In this document: piece by piece, positions 53,281-64,000 of the stretch
Layout: the number at the start of each line of letters is the position of its first letter
Position numbering within the stretch: position 1 is the stretch's first letter
The notes under the pieces: generated by a model
What the model was told of the DNA's origin: nothing
What the model saw: the letters and a program-made list of their open reading frames with translations, nothing else
The model's database searches: none
Translations under genes and position numbers: made by a program
NCBI GenBank assembly: GCA_963575745.1
Contig: CAUYUJ010015715.1
Coordinates: 331,929-395,928, forward strand
Length of the DNA stretch: 64,000 bases
Source: Prorocentrum cordatum
Lineage: Eukaryota > Sar > Dinophyceae > Prorocentrales > Prorocentraceae
Reading direction: 5' to 3'

Positions 53281-53780
53281 ATCACTCCCGAAACGAAAGA
53301 TGTGTTTTCTGTCAAGAGGCGGACACTGACGCTGCGTCCAAATCACGGCACAAGCCTGTAGGATATGGTTCAGCCACCTTTGTCCACGTGGTTCGTCTAC
53401 TCGGGCGCGGCCCCGAAAGCTCAATGCGAGGCGCATTTGAAGACGAGCAGACACCGCGCCCGCGGCAAAGGCGGCAAGACAAGTGGTTCATATCACTGGC
53501 TGTCACATAACCGAACAAGATATGGGTCCTTTGTTCGCCATCTTGTGCCGTAGCTGCAGAAGTCCAGCGTCGCTTCCCTCAATGGCGTTTCGCCTCGCCC
53601 GCAGGCGGAGCGCTGGGATTTTCCACGTCATGCTGTTATACGGGTTCTCCAGAAACCAAGTTATCCGGCAAGCGTCTCGAGTCCTGATGATCTGCATGGT
53701 TGCCCTGGGGAGTCGGTTGCCTCGCACCAGCGTGGCGTGGTTCTTCTCACGGAAATCTGATATGTCTGATACTCCCCAGG
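53263..53780 (-). pseudogene. Retroelement-associated domain fragment (LENP motif)
   Basis: 53503-53780 reads SDFREKNHATLVRGNRLPRA, then ITWFLENPYNSMTWKIPAL. 53312-53518 reads CSSSNAPRIELSG and TWTKVAEPYPTGLCRDL in another frame. I recall this ENPxxSxxW domain from dinoflagellate retroelement proteins, from memory only; its function is unknown. Frame-broken. Confidence 0.35.
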
Positions 53781-53831
53781 GCTAGTCCGAGGTGCGAATG
53801 AAACGTGTTCGTATACGAGCAATCGAGAAGC

Positions 53832-55564
53832 TCATGCACTCAGTAGCCAGCGCCGCCCCAGTACCAACCCATGTTTGGCATCCTCTGAAATGCGGCGCTG
53901 CACTCTCTTGTGTATGAGGTCTAAGGAAAGACTGTATCTGGTGCCCCACAGACGCGCAGGGCACCCGAGATGAGAAGTGGCCTTGCCCGCGCCACCATCA
54001 CAGCATAAGAAATCCGCGGAATATGGACGGTGGCTCACGCTGTTCGCAGTGGCATGGCCTTTGCGCGACCGAAGAAAGGCGCCTCTGACTGCTCGCGCGC
54101 CTTCTCGAACTCGGCCACTCGCCGCGGCTGCGGGCGGGCCGCGGACATGTTCAATCTGGCGGCGTGTCTCGCGCGACTTGAAGGAGCTCTCGCACTGCCA
54201 CCCGCCTCTCCTCTTCAGCTCGAAGCGGTCGTGGCGGCGGCCCTGCAGGTCCATCCAGTGCGGCCCCCGAATGGCGGCGCAGATGCAGCACTAGGTTGCT
54301 CAGCTGCAGCCTCTCGCGCGTCCTGACCACGAGCTCGCGGTAGCTGTGCCGGAGGGGCCGCGACTCCAGAGGTCCCCGCGCTAGGGCCGAGATCGCCTTC
54401 GGCAGCCGCGGATAGATCTTGAACTTCAGGCTGATGCCCTCGTCCTGTTTCTAATTATTTCTGGCGGCTGCCCGCGTGCCAGGGAAAAGTAATGCTGCCC
54501 GCTGGTTCGAGACACCTTCCACTGGGGGGGTCCGATCCTGCCGCTGAACTGTCAAGGGCCCAGGCCTGCGGCAAGTCACAATGGCCCATGCAATGTGAAG
54601 CCTTATCGCCCAGAAACCACGGCAGCAACGGCCCCACGCCACCGCTGGCCAGATCACGCGCACAATTGGGTTGCAGGACCGTCGCCCGCAGCGGCGCCTC
54701 CATCCCATGAGGCAGCGCCAGGCCCGGGGGGGGGCGGAAGCCACCCAGCCCCCTGTGCTGCGGCTGGAAGCGCAGCAGCGCCGACGGCAGGACATTTCCC
54801 CCGTTGGAATTGTGCCCAGCCTCGAAGGGCTCGCCCATGTAGAGCACGAGAGCACCGTCCACCTCGCTGTCCGCGGCGAGCGGGCGCCCTCCCGCGGACT
54901 TCGAGACAGTCTGCAGCTCCATCTGGTATCTGGTCTCCACCTGGTATTGGATCTCCCCGTCGGGGTCCGCGGCGGCGTCGCTTTCTCCCCCGCTCTCTCC
55001 AGTTTGGGCCTCCACCGCCTCCAGGTTCACGAAATCGCCCCTCGCCTTCGGCGAGGGCTGCTGGAGCCAGACGGCCGCCCGCGCGGATGGCGGGCCCAGG
55101 GGTTGCTGTCGGGCAGGCGGCCCCGCCCGCCCTCGGCTGCCAGTCTGGGCCCGCGGCGCGAGCGACAGCGCCCGCGAGCGCCCGGCAGGCCGCTCGGGCG
55201 CGCCCGGCGCGGGCACGCTGCCTCCGCCCTTGCTCGGCACCGGCAGGCGGCGGCCCCGCGAGAGGCCCATCGCGCGGGCCCGCTGCAGGGCGGTCGGGGT
55301 GCCCGAAAATGGCCTCGCCGGGAGCCGAGGTGGTAGCAGCGTCGGACGGGTGCCTTCGAAGAGGTTCAGCATCTCCGATAACTGCGGGGCCCTGCGGGGT
55401 CTCGCCAGGGCCCAGGTCCGAGGGCTTCGAGGTCCCAGTAGGTGAGGCTCCGTTGCTTGTTGCTGTAGCAGAAGGGACTGCCCTGTTGCAGCTTCCGCCG
55501 CGTGCTGCAAGGTTGCTGTTGTCCTGCTGGTTGCTGCACTTGCTCGCTTCATTCGTCTCCTCAA
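53832..55564 (-). pseudogene. Linker and tyrosine recombinase of retroelement 2
   Basis: The 5' part is Pro/Arg/Ala-rich. DGALVLYMGEPFEAGHNSNG (about 54790-54850) resembles the N-terminal SAM-like region. At 54440-54250 one frame reads ISLKFKIYPRLPKAISALA and NLVLHLRRHSGAALD, the box II HxxR-like segment. Another frame reads GRRHDRFELKRRGGWQCESS with KSRETRR. The final Tyr position appears as Phe-Lys (SFKS), so the nucleophile may be lost. Confidence 0.5.
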
Positions 55565-55806
55565 TGATATTGCTCTTGCTCTGCTCGGCTACGACCTGCT
55601 TGCGATAGTTGTTGCCATTGATCTCTGCGTTGTCCTGCTGAGTTCCCAGCTGAACGAGTACGATTCAGGGCCTTCTCGCTATGGCGTCCACAACGGTCCC
55701 AGGAGTTCAAAGGGCTTCTTCGGGTCATAGTTGGGGTCGTAAGAGCCTAGAACCCTCGTCGCTCGGGTTGGGCTCGCAAGGAACCATCTTGCATGTGGGC
55801 GCTTGT

Positions 55807-56527
55807 TCAATGCGAGGCAGAGAGCGACAGCCCGACGTACGCAAGTAAGGACAACAATGCGTTTGGCCCTTTCCTTTCGAAACACAGTACCGCGGGCAGG
55901 CTGTCGCTCGCCACCGCGACGCGCTCGCCCTCCCGCGGCAAGAGACTGAACTGGATCTCGGTGGCGCGCAAGAGGGCCCGCGCTTTATAGACGAGAATGT
56001 CTTCCGAAGCGTTGCACCATCCAAGGGCGGCCAACTCTGTCCAACGGGATCCCGAGAATATCACCGCCGCCATCTCCTTGAACGTCTTGCCCACCCACCA
56101 CTCGACCTGGGGCGCGATCGCGTCAGCCTCCGCGAGCTCGGCTGCTGGCTCGAGGTCGCCCCCGCTCGTCATCGCGACGCCGTTCGTCGCAGAGAAATGC
56201 GCCCCGGCCGAGTGGCCACTCAGGCGTCGGAACTTGTGCCGCTCCTGCGCGCGGCCGATCGCCATCGCGGTCTCCTGCTCAAAAAGCGAAGCGCTCAACG
56301 CGTAACCGCGCTCCGACGCGTCGGTCAGGCGCGCGAGCGGGCACCGCGGCAGCGCCCAGTCGCCTCGCAGCAGCGGCATCGGGCCCGAAGGCCACCAGCT
56401 CAGCGCGGGCGGCTGGCCACAGAGGCGCTCCCTGACTGTAGCTGGCGGCGATAAACGTGCACGTGGCATTCGAGACCGGCCGCGCGCCCCGATTGCGCAT
56501 CGCGCAGTAGGTGCACTTGCCCAGCAC
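55807..56527 (-). pseudogene. RT thumb and RNase H-like domain of retroelement 2
   Basis: VLGKCTYCAMRNRGARPVSN and YSQGAPLWPAARAELVAF (56527-56400) are thumb-like. Then ARLTDASERGYALSAS (first Asp), ASEDILVYKARALLRATEI (Glu) and RVAVASDSLPAVLCFERKG (second Asp) fit the RNase H carboxylate pattern. One frame change joins the two parts. Confidence 0.55.
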
Positions 56528-56671
56528 GACCTCCCAAGCCCAGCCTGGCAGCGCGCGGCAGCTCAGCGCCCAGTCGAGCCCGCGGCGGACCCGCCAGTAG
56601 CGCTTGGCCGTCAGCCGGGTGGACGACGCCGCGCCGTCCAGCGCGCGACCCAGCGTCTCGCCGCGGCCCGG

Positions 56672-57511
56672 CTAGATCTCCGTCTCGCGCGTGCGCAAGC
56701 CCGCGGTGTCGAAGCGCTTGGCGGCCTCGCCCAATCCTGCGGCGACCTCCGCCTGATCGAAGCCCAGCGCCCCCAGGTTGTCGACGCAGGCGCACTGAGC
56801 GCCACCTCCGCCGGAAAGGGAGGCACCAGGCCGCCGCGCCGTAGTGGCCCCGCGGTCGGTCATCCACGGAACCTGACTGAGTGATGGGGGCGACTGCATC
56901 ACCAACTCGCCCACTTCCCGGCAAAAGTAAAGCGACCAAGTGAAGCTCATGGGCAGCGCAGCGCAGGCGGGCACCAGGAGACGGTCAGCCGCCAGGGGCT
57001 TGCCTCCCAGGACCTTCCCAGTCATGCCCACTTCGCGCGCCTGCACGGCCCGCAAGCAGGAGGCGGACAGGTCCTTGTCGATCCGAAGCCGATGGAAGGC
57101 GTCGCTGGTGTCTGAGGCGCCCAGCGCAAAGCCTGGGTTGGCGGCTTCAGGGCCAAGGGGATAGACTCGCTCAACCTCGATGCGCGCCAGGCCCTCCGCG
57201 GTTACCAGAGACACTCCTGGCGGGGAGGTGAAGCGCAGGTTGCTCCTCCTCGCGTCAATGATGAGGCGGAGCTGGCCATTCTTCTTGGCAGCGAAAAAGA
57301 ACCCGACCTTCTCGCGCCGCTGACTCTCGTCCAAGAATGCGAGCATGCCCTTCGAGTAGAGTAGCTTCACGGGGCGCACGTGCAGCCTGCGGTTCCGAGC
57401 AAGCGAAGGGCCCCAGTGGGGGACGACATCACACTCGTTCATACGATGACATAGGCTCTCCTTATCCAGAAGCATCCGAGAAAAAACCGTCTTCACGGTT
57501 CTGGCGTGCAT
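56672..57511 (-). pseudogene. Reverse transcriptase of retroelement 2
   Basis: 280-codon frame. KVGFFFAAKKNGQLRLIIDA is the fingers/motif 2 region, GASDTSDAFHRLRID the motif A catalytic Asp, LPMSFTWSLYFCREV the motif B region, and AQCACVDNLGALGFDQAEV motif C with VDN replacing the usual VDD. It stops at 56672, after which the thumb continues in other frames. Confidence 0.7.
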
Positions 57512-58063
57512 GGGCAGGTGCGATCTCGATCAACCGTGGCCCTTCCACCGCGGTCTTGGGCAAATATATATGTCCCACATTTCGAAGGCGTCCGGCGTTC
57601 TGTCCAGCCGACTCGTCGCAGACACTGCGTGCACCCTCATCTGGTCAAAATTTGGCAACCTGCCACTGCCCTCGCGGTTGGCAAACCAATTCAAAGCATC
57701 CACGACGTCATTGAAGTCGCGACGGGCCCGCCTGGCGAGCCGCGCAGCCCCGCGGCCCTGGAACCGCGCGTCGTTGAAGGTGGCATCGCAAAGCCTTGGC
57801 AAGGGGGAAGAGCGACAGCAAGTCCTCCCGACTTCACGTTGGGGCTTTGCACTACCGACGGGTCGCCCACCCCCGCCGGCGGGTGGCGTCATCCTCCGTC
57901 GGGCGCGGTGAGCTTGCCACCGCGCCCGCCGCCGCCTCGCACAGCTGCTCCAGCGTCTCCGCGACCGCCAGTCCCGCGCCCGCCAGCATCGCGGCCTCGG
58001 CCGCGCCCGCGGCCGCGCCCGTCGGCCGCCGCGCCAGCGGACGGCGGCCCCTCGGTTGCCTCC

Positions 58064-61000
58064 AGCGTCCCGTTTTACCCTCCCGACGTCCCGCTTGACC
58101 CTCCCAGCGTCCTGTTTTGTCATCCTTTTGTCCCCTTTTACCCTCCCTGCGTCCCGTTTACCCTTCCTTCCCCTCCCGACGTACGGCTTTGCCCTCCCAA
58201 CGTTATGTGTTACCCCCCCGACGTCCCGTTTTGCACTCCCGACGTCCCGTTTTATCCTCCCGACGTCCCGCTTTACCATCCCGACATTCCGTTTTACCCT
58301 CCCTGCGTCCGGTTTGACCCTCCCTGCGTCCCGTGTTACCCTCCCGACGTCCCGTTTTACCCTCCCGACGTTTTCTGCCCTTCCTTACCCTCCCGACGTC
58401 TCGTTTTACATACCCGACGTCCCGTTTTACCCTCCCTACGTCCAATTTTACCCTCCCGACGTCCCGTGTTACCCTCCCTGAGTCCCGTTTTACCCTCCCT
58501 ACGTTCCGTTTTGCCGTTCCTTCCCCTCTCGACGTACCGTGTTACCCTCCCAACGTTCCGTTTTACCCTCCCGACGTCCCGCTTTACCCCCCCGACGTCC
58601 CCGACGTTCCGTTTTACCCTCCCTGCGTCCAATTTTACCCTCCCGACGACCCGTCGCACCCTCCTGCGTCTCATTTTGCCCTTCCTGCGTCCCGTTTTAC
58701 GCTCCCGACGTTCCGCTTTCGACCTCCCTGCGTCCCGTTTTATCCTCTGGACGTCCCGTTTTACCCTTTCCCACGTCCCGTTTTACCTTCCCTGCGTCAC
58801 GTTTTACCCTCCCTGCGTCCCGATTTACCCTTCCTTACCCTCCCGACGTCCCGTTTTATCCTCCCGACGTCCCGTTGCACCCTCCCTACGTCCCGTTTGA
58901 CCCTCCCGACGTCCCGTTTTACCCTCCCTGCTACAATGTTACCCTCCCGACGTTCCGTTTTACCCTTCCTAACCCTCGCGACGTTCCGTTTTATCCTCCC
59001 GACGTTCCTTGTTTCGCTCCCTGCGTCCCGTTTTACCCTCCCGACGTCCCGTTTTACCCTCCTGGCTTCCCGTTTTACCCTCCCTGCGTCCCGTTTTACC
59101 CTCCCGACGTCCCGTTGCACCCTCCCTACGTCCCGTTTGGCCCTCCCGACGTCTAATTTTACCCTCCCTGCTACAATTCTACCCTCCCTGCTACAATGTA
59201 CGTCCCGTGTTACCTCCCTACTTACCGTTGTGACCTGCCTACGTCCCGATTTACCCTCCCGGCAAGCCGTTTTACCCTCCCGACGTTCCGTTTTACCCTC
59301 CCTGCATCCAATGTACCTCCCTACGTGCGTACCGTTTTGCCCGTCCTTACCCTCCCTACGTTCCGTTTTGTCATCCCGAAGTCCCGTTCTACCCTCCCTG
59401 CGTCCCGTTTGACCCTCCCGACGTCCCGCTTTACAGTCCCTACGTACCGTTTTACCCTCCCGACGTCCTGGTTTACCCTCCCTACGTCCTGTGTTGTCCT
59501 CTCTACGCCCCGTTTTACCCTTCCTTACCCTCCCGACGTCCCGTTTTACCCTCCCGACGTCAAGATTACCATGCCGACGTCCCGTGTTACCCTCCCGACG
59601 TTCCGTTTGACCCTCCCAACGTCCCGTTTTACACTCCCGACGTCCCATGTTACACTCCCTGCGTACCGTTTTACCCTTCCTTACCCTCCCTACATGCTGT
59701 TTTACCCTCCCTACGTGCCGTTTTACCCTCAAAACGTTCCGTTTTACCCTCCCGTCGTTCCGTCTTACCCTCCCTACGTCCCGTGTTACCCTTCCTTACC
59801 CTCCCGTCGTGCCGTTTTACCCTCCCGACGTCCCGTTTTACCCTCCCGACGTCCAATGTTACCCTCCCTGCGTCCCGTGTTACTCTCTCGACGTTCCGTT
59901 TTACCCTCCCTGCGTCCCGTTTTACCCTCCCTGCGTCCCATTTGACCCTCCCTACGTCCTGCTTTACCCTTCCTTACCCTTCCTGCGTCCCGTTTGACCC
60001 TCCCTCCTTACCCTCCCTGCGTCCCGTTTTATCCTCCCTACGTCCCGTTTTGCCATCCCGACGTACCGTTTTGCCCTCCCGACGTTCCGTTTTACCCTCG
60101 CGAGGTCCCGTCACCATCCCTACGTTCCGTATTACCCTCCCTACGTTCCATGTTTGCCATTCCTTACCATCCCGACGTCCCGTGTTACCCTCCCGACGTC
60201 CCGTATTACTCTCCCGACGTACCGTTTTACCATCCCGACGCCCCCTTTTACCCTCCCGACGTTCAAATTTACCCTCCCGACGTACAATATAACCCTCCCG
60301 ACGTACCGTTTTACCATCTCTACGTCCCGTTTTACCCTTCCTTACCCTCCCGACGTCCAACTTTACCCTCCCGACGTACCGTTTGACCCTCCCGACGTCC
60401 CGTTCCACCCTCCCGACGTACAATGTTACCCTCCCGACGTCCCGTTTTACCCTCCCGACGTCCCGTTGTACCCTCCCTACGTCCCGTGTTTCCTTTCCTT
60501 ACCCTCCCGACGTGCCGTTTTACCTTCCCGACGTTCCGTTTGACCCTCCCTGCGTCCCGTTTTACACGCCCGACGTCCCGTTTTACCCTCCCTACGTCCC
60601 GTTTGACCCTCCCGACATGCCGTTTTACCCTTCCTGCGTTCCGTTTTGCCCTCCAGACGTACCGTATCACCCCGTTTTACCCTCTCGACGTCCCGTTTTA
60701 CCCTCCCGGCCTACCGTTCGACCCCCCCCGACGTTCCGCTTTACCCTTTCCTACGTTGCGTTTTACCCTCCCGCGTCCCGTTTTACCATCCCTACGTGCC
60801 GTTTTACCCTCTCGACGTCCTGGTTTACCCTCCCTACGTCCCGCGTCTCGGTGTACCCTCCCGACGTCCTGGTTTACCCTCCCTACGTACTGTTTTACCC
60901 TCCCGCGTCTCGTTGTACCCTCCCGACGTCTCGTTTTACCCTTCCTTATCCTCCCGACGTCCCGGTTTACCCTCCCGACGTCCCGTTTTATCCTCCCTGC

Positions 61001-61580
61001 GTCTCGTTCTACCCTCCCGACGTGCCAATGTACCCTCCCTTACCCTCCCGACGTCTCGTTTTACCCTCCCTGCGTCCCATTTTACCCTCTCGACGTCCCG
61101 TGTTACCCTCTCGACGCCCCGTTTTACCCAAACCGCGTCCCGTTTTACCATCTCTACTTCACGTTTTACCCTCCCGACGTTCCGTTTTACCCCCCCGACG
61201 TCCAATGTTACCTTCCCGACGTCCTGCTTTACCCTCTCGACGTCCCGTTTTACCCTCCCGACGTACTGTTTGACCCTCCCGACGTCCCGTTTGACTCTCC
61301 CGACGTCCCGTTTTACCCTCCCGACGTCCCGTTGTACCCTCCCGACGTGCCGTTTGACCCTCCCGACGTACCGTTTGACCCTCCTGGCGTTCCGTTCCAC
61401 TCTCCCGACGTACCGTACCTTCCCTGCGTCTCGTTTTCCCCTCCCTGCGTCCCGTTTTACCCTTCCTACGTCCCGTTTTACCCTTCCTCGCCCTCCATAC
61501 GTCCCGTTTTGCCCTCCCGACGTTCCGTTTTACACTCCCGACGTCCCGTTTTACTCTCCCGACGTCCCGTTTTACCCTCT
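58064..61580. repeat. 21-bp minisatellite array, 3.5 kb
   Basis: About 165 imperfect copies of a unit with core GTTTTACCCTCCCGACGTCC. As 21 is a multiple of 3, all six frames stay open over hundreds of codons and read heptapeptides (PPDVPFY, TLPTSRF, SRRPVLP; minus RVKRDVG, GRREGKT). Long apparent proteins here follow from the repeat and are not evidence of genes. Confidence 0.95.
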
Positions 61581-61582
61581 GG

Positions 61583-62882
61583 TACCTATACGACCACCCT
61601 TCGGGTGACAAGGAGGTTCGGGGGGGGAGGAACCAACGTCTCACCCGATCGGTACACCATCATCATCATCACCTCATCACCATCATCACCAACATCAGCA
61701 TCACCATCGTCATCATCATCGGGATACCATCATCGTCACCATCATCATCATCAACATCATCAACATCGGGACACCATCATCATCAGCACCGGAACACCAC
61801 CATCATCATCATCATCCCATCATCATCATGAACAACATCATCAGTACCATCAGCATCGGGACACCATTATCATCAGCAACATCATCATCAATATCATCAT
61901 CGGGACACCATCATCATCGTCACCATCATCATCATCAACATCATCATCATCGGGACACCATCATCACCATCAACAACAACATCAGCATCATCATCATCAT
62001 CGGGCCACCATCATCAAAATCACCATCATCACCTCATCATCATCATCCTCATCATCACCATCATCATGGGGACATCATCATCGTCATCATCATCATCATC
62101 ATCATCATCGGGACACCATTACCATCATCATCACCAACATAATCATCATCAACCTCATCATCACCATCATCATCATGACACAATCATCATCATCTTCATC
62201 ATCAGCATCATCATCATCATCATCATCATTTCATCATCTCACCATCATCAACATCATCAGGATCATCAAGACCATCAACATCATCGGGACACCATCATCA
62301 TCATCATCGTCATCATCAGCAACATCAACATCATCAACACCATCATCATCATCATGATCATCATCTGGACACCATCATCATCACCACCATGGCCATCATC
62401 ATCACCATCATCATCAACATCGTCTACATCATCACCATCATCATCAGCATCATCATCATCATCGGGACACCATCATCATCACCACCATCACCATCATCAT
62501 CATCATCATCATCGTCAACATCATCAACATCATCATCATCATCATCATCATCATCAGCAGCATCATCATCATCATCATCGGGACACCGACGGGACACCGG
62601 CGGGACACCGGCGGGACACCGCGCGGCACCGGCCCCCGGAAAAGAAACATTTGGTCCGGACGCGCCTCAGCCGGAGGCGGGACACCGGCGGGACACCGCG
62701 CGGCACCGGCCCCCGGAGAGGAATCATTTGGTCCGGCCGCGCCTTAGCCAGAGGAGACATTCTTCTCGCCCGCCAACGCAGCTTCGCCTCGCCCGCACGG
62801 CACGCACGAACACGAAACCAAAACCGACTTCCCGGTAGGGGGGCTCTCCGTTCCACTTCGATCTCACCCCCTCACCTCCGAT
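61583..62882 (-). mobile_element. Microsatellite-bearing insertion, copy B (inverted relative to copy A)
   Basis: Begins CCTATACGACCACCCTTC and ends CACCCCCTCACCTCCGAT, reverse complements of the copy A ends. The interior is a roughly 950-bp ATC/CATCAT microsatellite with GGGACACC punctuation, then CGGGACACCG repeats, GCCGCGCCTTAGCC and CGAACACGAAACC. It sits exactly where the 21-bp array switches orientation. Confidence 0.75.
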
Positions 62883-62889
62883 GTGTGGT

Positions 62890-63310
62890 AAAGCGGTGCG
62901 TAGGGAGGGCAAAACGGCATGTAGGAAAGGTGAAAACCGGAATGTCATGAGGGCAGGAGGGTAAAGCGGGACGTAAGGAGGGTAAAACAAAACGTAGGGA
63001 AGGTAAAACGGAACGCTGGGAGGGCAAAACGGAACGTAGGGTGGGTAAAACGGAACGGAGGGAAGGCAAAACAGGACGCACGGAGGGTAAAACGCGGAAG
63101 GAGGTAACGCGGGACGGAGGGAGGGTGAAAACGGAACGAGAGGGAGGCTAACACGAGGGAACGACGGTAAAACGAAACGCCAGACCGGGAAAAACGAACG
63201 GGGAAAGGAGAAGACGAAACATAGCGAGACGAAACGAAACGGAGGGAGGGTAACCCGACAGGGAACGAAGGCAAAACGAAAGAGAGGGAAGGTAAAACGA
63301 AAAGGGAACG
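62890..63310. repeat. 21-bp minisatellite in reverse orientation
   Basis: GGAGGGTAAAACGGAACGTA and variants, the reverse complement of the 58064-61580 unit, grading into AACGAAACGGAGGGAGGG. Confidence 0.85.
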
Positions 63311-63640
63311 GCAACACGGAAGAACAGAACAACAGACAGAACAAACACACGCTGAACGCACTTTCAATAACAGCACGCCGGAAATGATTGCCCCGAGTCG
63401 CAACAAAACAAACCACAATACCAGCCGCAGTGAAAGATCCAAACACAGCAAAAACGAAACACGACGCGTCGCAGGCGCCGAAACATAACATACAACACAA
63501 CGCATCGCTCCGACCTCCGATGGGCGTCTTTCTCCAGATTCGTTTAAACAAAAAAAAGCACGTTTAGAGCAAAAACAAAACAGCAGAACAAAATACTCAA
63601 AACACACAACAGAACAACGTTTAGGTCGCGCCCTGGTGTT
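63310..63640. repeat. AACAAAAC-rich flank
   Basis: AACAGAACAAC, AACAAAACAAACC and AACATAACATACAACAC motifs resemble 51890-52120, which also flanks a 21-bp repeat locus. Confidence 0.55.
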
Positions 63641-63654
63641 ACCTGTACCTTCAC

Positions 63655-63713
63655 GGGAGGGTGACGGTGTATAAAATCGTTGGCTCTTAAAGGTGCTTTA
63701 TACACCGCCTCCC
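63655..63713. repeat. Inverted repeat (possible hairpin)
   Basis: GGGAGGGTGACGGTGTATAA and TTTATACACCGCCTCCC form an imperfect stem of about 17 bp with a loop near 21 nt. Related GGAGGGTGGCTGTGTAT lies at about 63741. Confidence 0.6.
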
Positions 63714-63892
63714 TTCCCAGGACGCCTAGGAACAGTCCACTGGAGGGTGGCTGTGTATATGCTGTTGTGACGAAGTTAGCCAGGATGCCTAAACATGGTC
63801 AAAAACTGCATAATCAAATCAGCTGCGTTCAAAAGCGGCATAAGCAAAACGGCAAAAACATTCACAGAAAAACAAGCTGCATACGCATGCAT

Positions 63893-63962
63893 GTTCGGAG
63901 CTCCGCGCGCCAGGAAGGGGGGGCCAGCGCCGATCCAAGAAAATCGCGCGGACATCCGATAG
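63893..63962. mobile_element. Short MITE-1 derivative
   Basis: TTCGGAGCTCCGCGCGCCAG and CCAGCGCCGATCCAAGAAAA with GCGCGGACATCCGA; terminal repeats without the hairpin core. Confidence 0.55.
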
Positions 63963-64000
63963 TTCATGTTGGATGCTGCTTAGGGTGCCCCAAACAGTGC

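Larger units (their letters stand above)
53830..58063 (-). mobile_element. Second tyrosine-recombinase retroelement, degraded
   Basis: Minus-strand order: pre-RT segment (57530-57790), RT (57511-56672), RNase H (56527-55807), long Pro/Arg-rich linker and recombinase N-terminal part (55564-54455), recombinase C-terminal part (54440-53832). Its 5' end is cut by the 21-bp minisatellite at 58064. No terminal repeats recognised. Several frame changes. Confidence 0.6.

Noticed and set aside
58064-61580. Proteins of 300-640 residues from heptapeptide repeats
   Set aside because: The 21-bp unit leaves all six frames open, so length is no evidence of coding.
1-64000. Dinoflagellate spliced-leader RNA, 5S rRNA or snRNA genes in the tandem arrays
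   Set aside because: The conserved spliced-leader sequence and recognisable 5S or snRNA cores were not seen in any array.

Overview
The window looks like nuclear DNA of a dinoflagellate, possibly a GC-rich free-living type such as Prorocentrum (the genus is a guess). Reasons: high GC; short exons whose introns start with GT, GC or GA; introns seeded with short insertions that have inverted ends (introner-like elements); tyrosine-recombinase retroelements; a retroelement carrying a cytosine methyltransferase; and abundant minisatellites. No rRNA, tRNA, CRISPR or spliced-leader gene was seen.

The backbone of the left part is one minus-strand gene, an SMC1 cohesin subunit. Eight exons can be placed with compatible phases: 18594-18737, 17873-18018, 17074-17725, 16671-16757, 16189-16497, 16039-16083, 3111-3227 and 2820-2914. 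They cover the coiled coil before the hinge, the hinge, the returning coiled coil and the linker before the C-terminal ATPase head. The head lies left of the window. A further coiled-coil exon at 51246-51377 could belong to the same gene, which would imply a 32.5 kb intron. The intron 3228-16038 (12.8 kb) holds an intronless 434-residue gene of unknown function (6228-7532, plus strand), a broken KDZ-type transposase (about 11.4-14.0 kb, plus) and the C-terminal half of an SF1 helicase (minus) that runs in frame into an 8-bp repeat.

From 19 to 29.5 kb the DNA becomes AT-richer. It holds a foldback-like repeat (21.05-22.3 kb), then a block of minus-strand, frame-broken reading frames (23.2-29.5 kb) with no recognised family. 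This block is divided into three modules by clusters of a GTCAAC-CAGCA-GTTGAC palindrome.

A roughly 6.7 kb tyrosine-recombinase retroelement (about 30.5-37.2 kb, minus strand) follows: gag-like region, reverse transcriptase, a Dnmt3/Dcm-like C5 cytosine methyltransferase, and recombinase, between short direct repeats. A second, more damaged element of the same broad class (RT, RNase H, recombinase) occupies 53.8-58.06 kb.

From 38 to 64 kb the sequence is mostly repetitive: 7-bp and 4-bp minisatellites, an 8-unit 350-bp satellite, a 7-unit array of about 95 bp, an AT-rich 155-bp array split by a microsatellite-bearing insertion (47976-48760) whose inverted relative lies at 61583-62882, and a 3.5 kb array of a 21-bp unit that reverses orientation around that second insertion.

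Most protein-coding signal outside SMC1 and the 434-residue gene is mobile-element derived and carries frame breaks. All family names come from motif reading by eye; no database search was possible.
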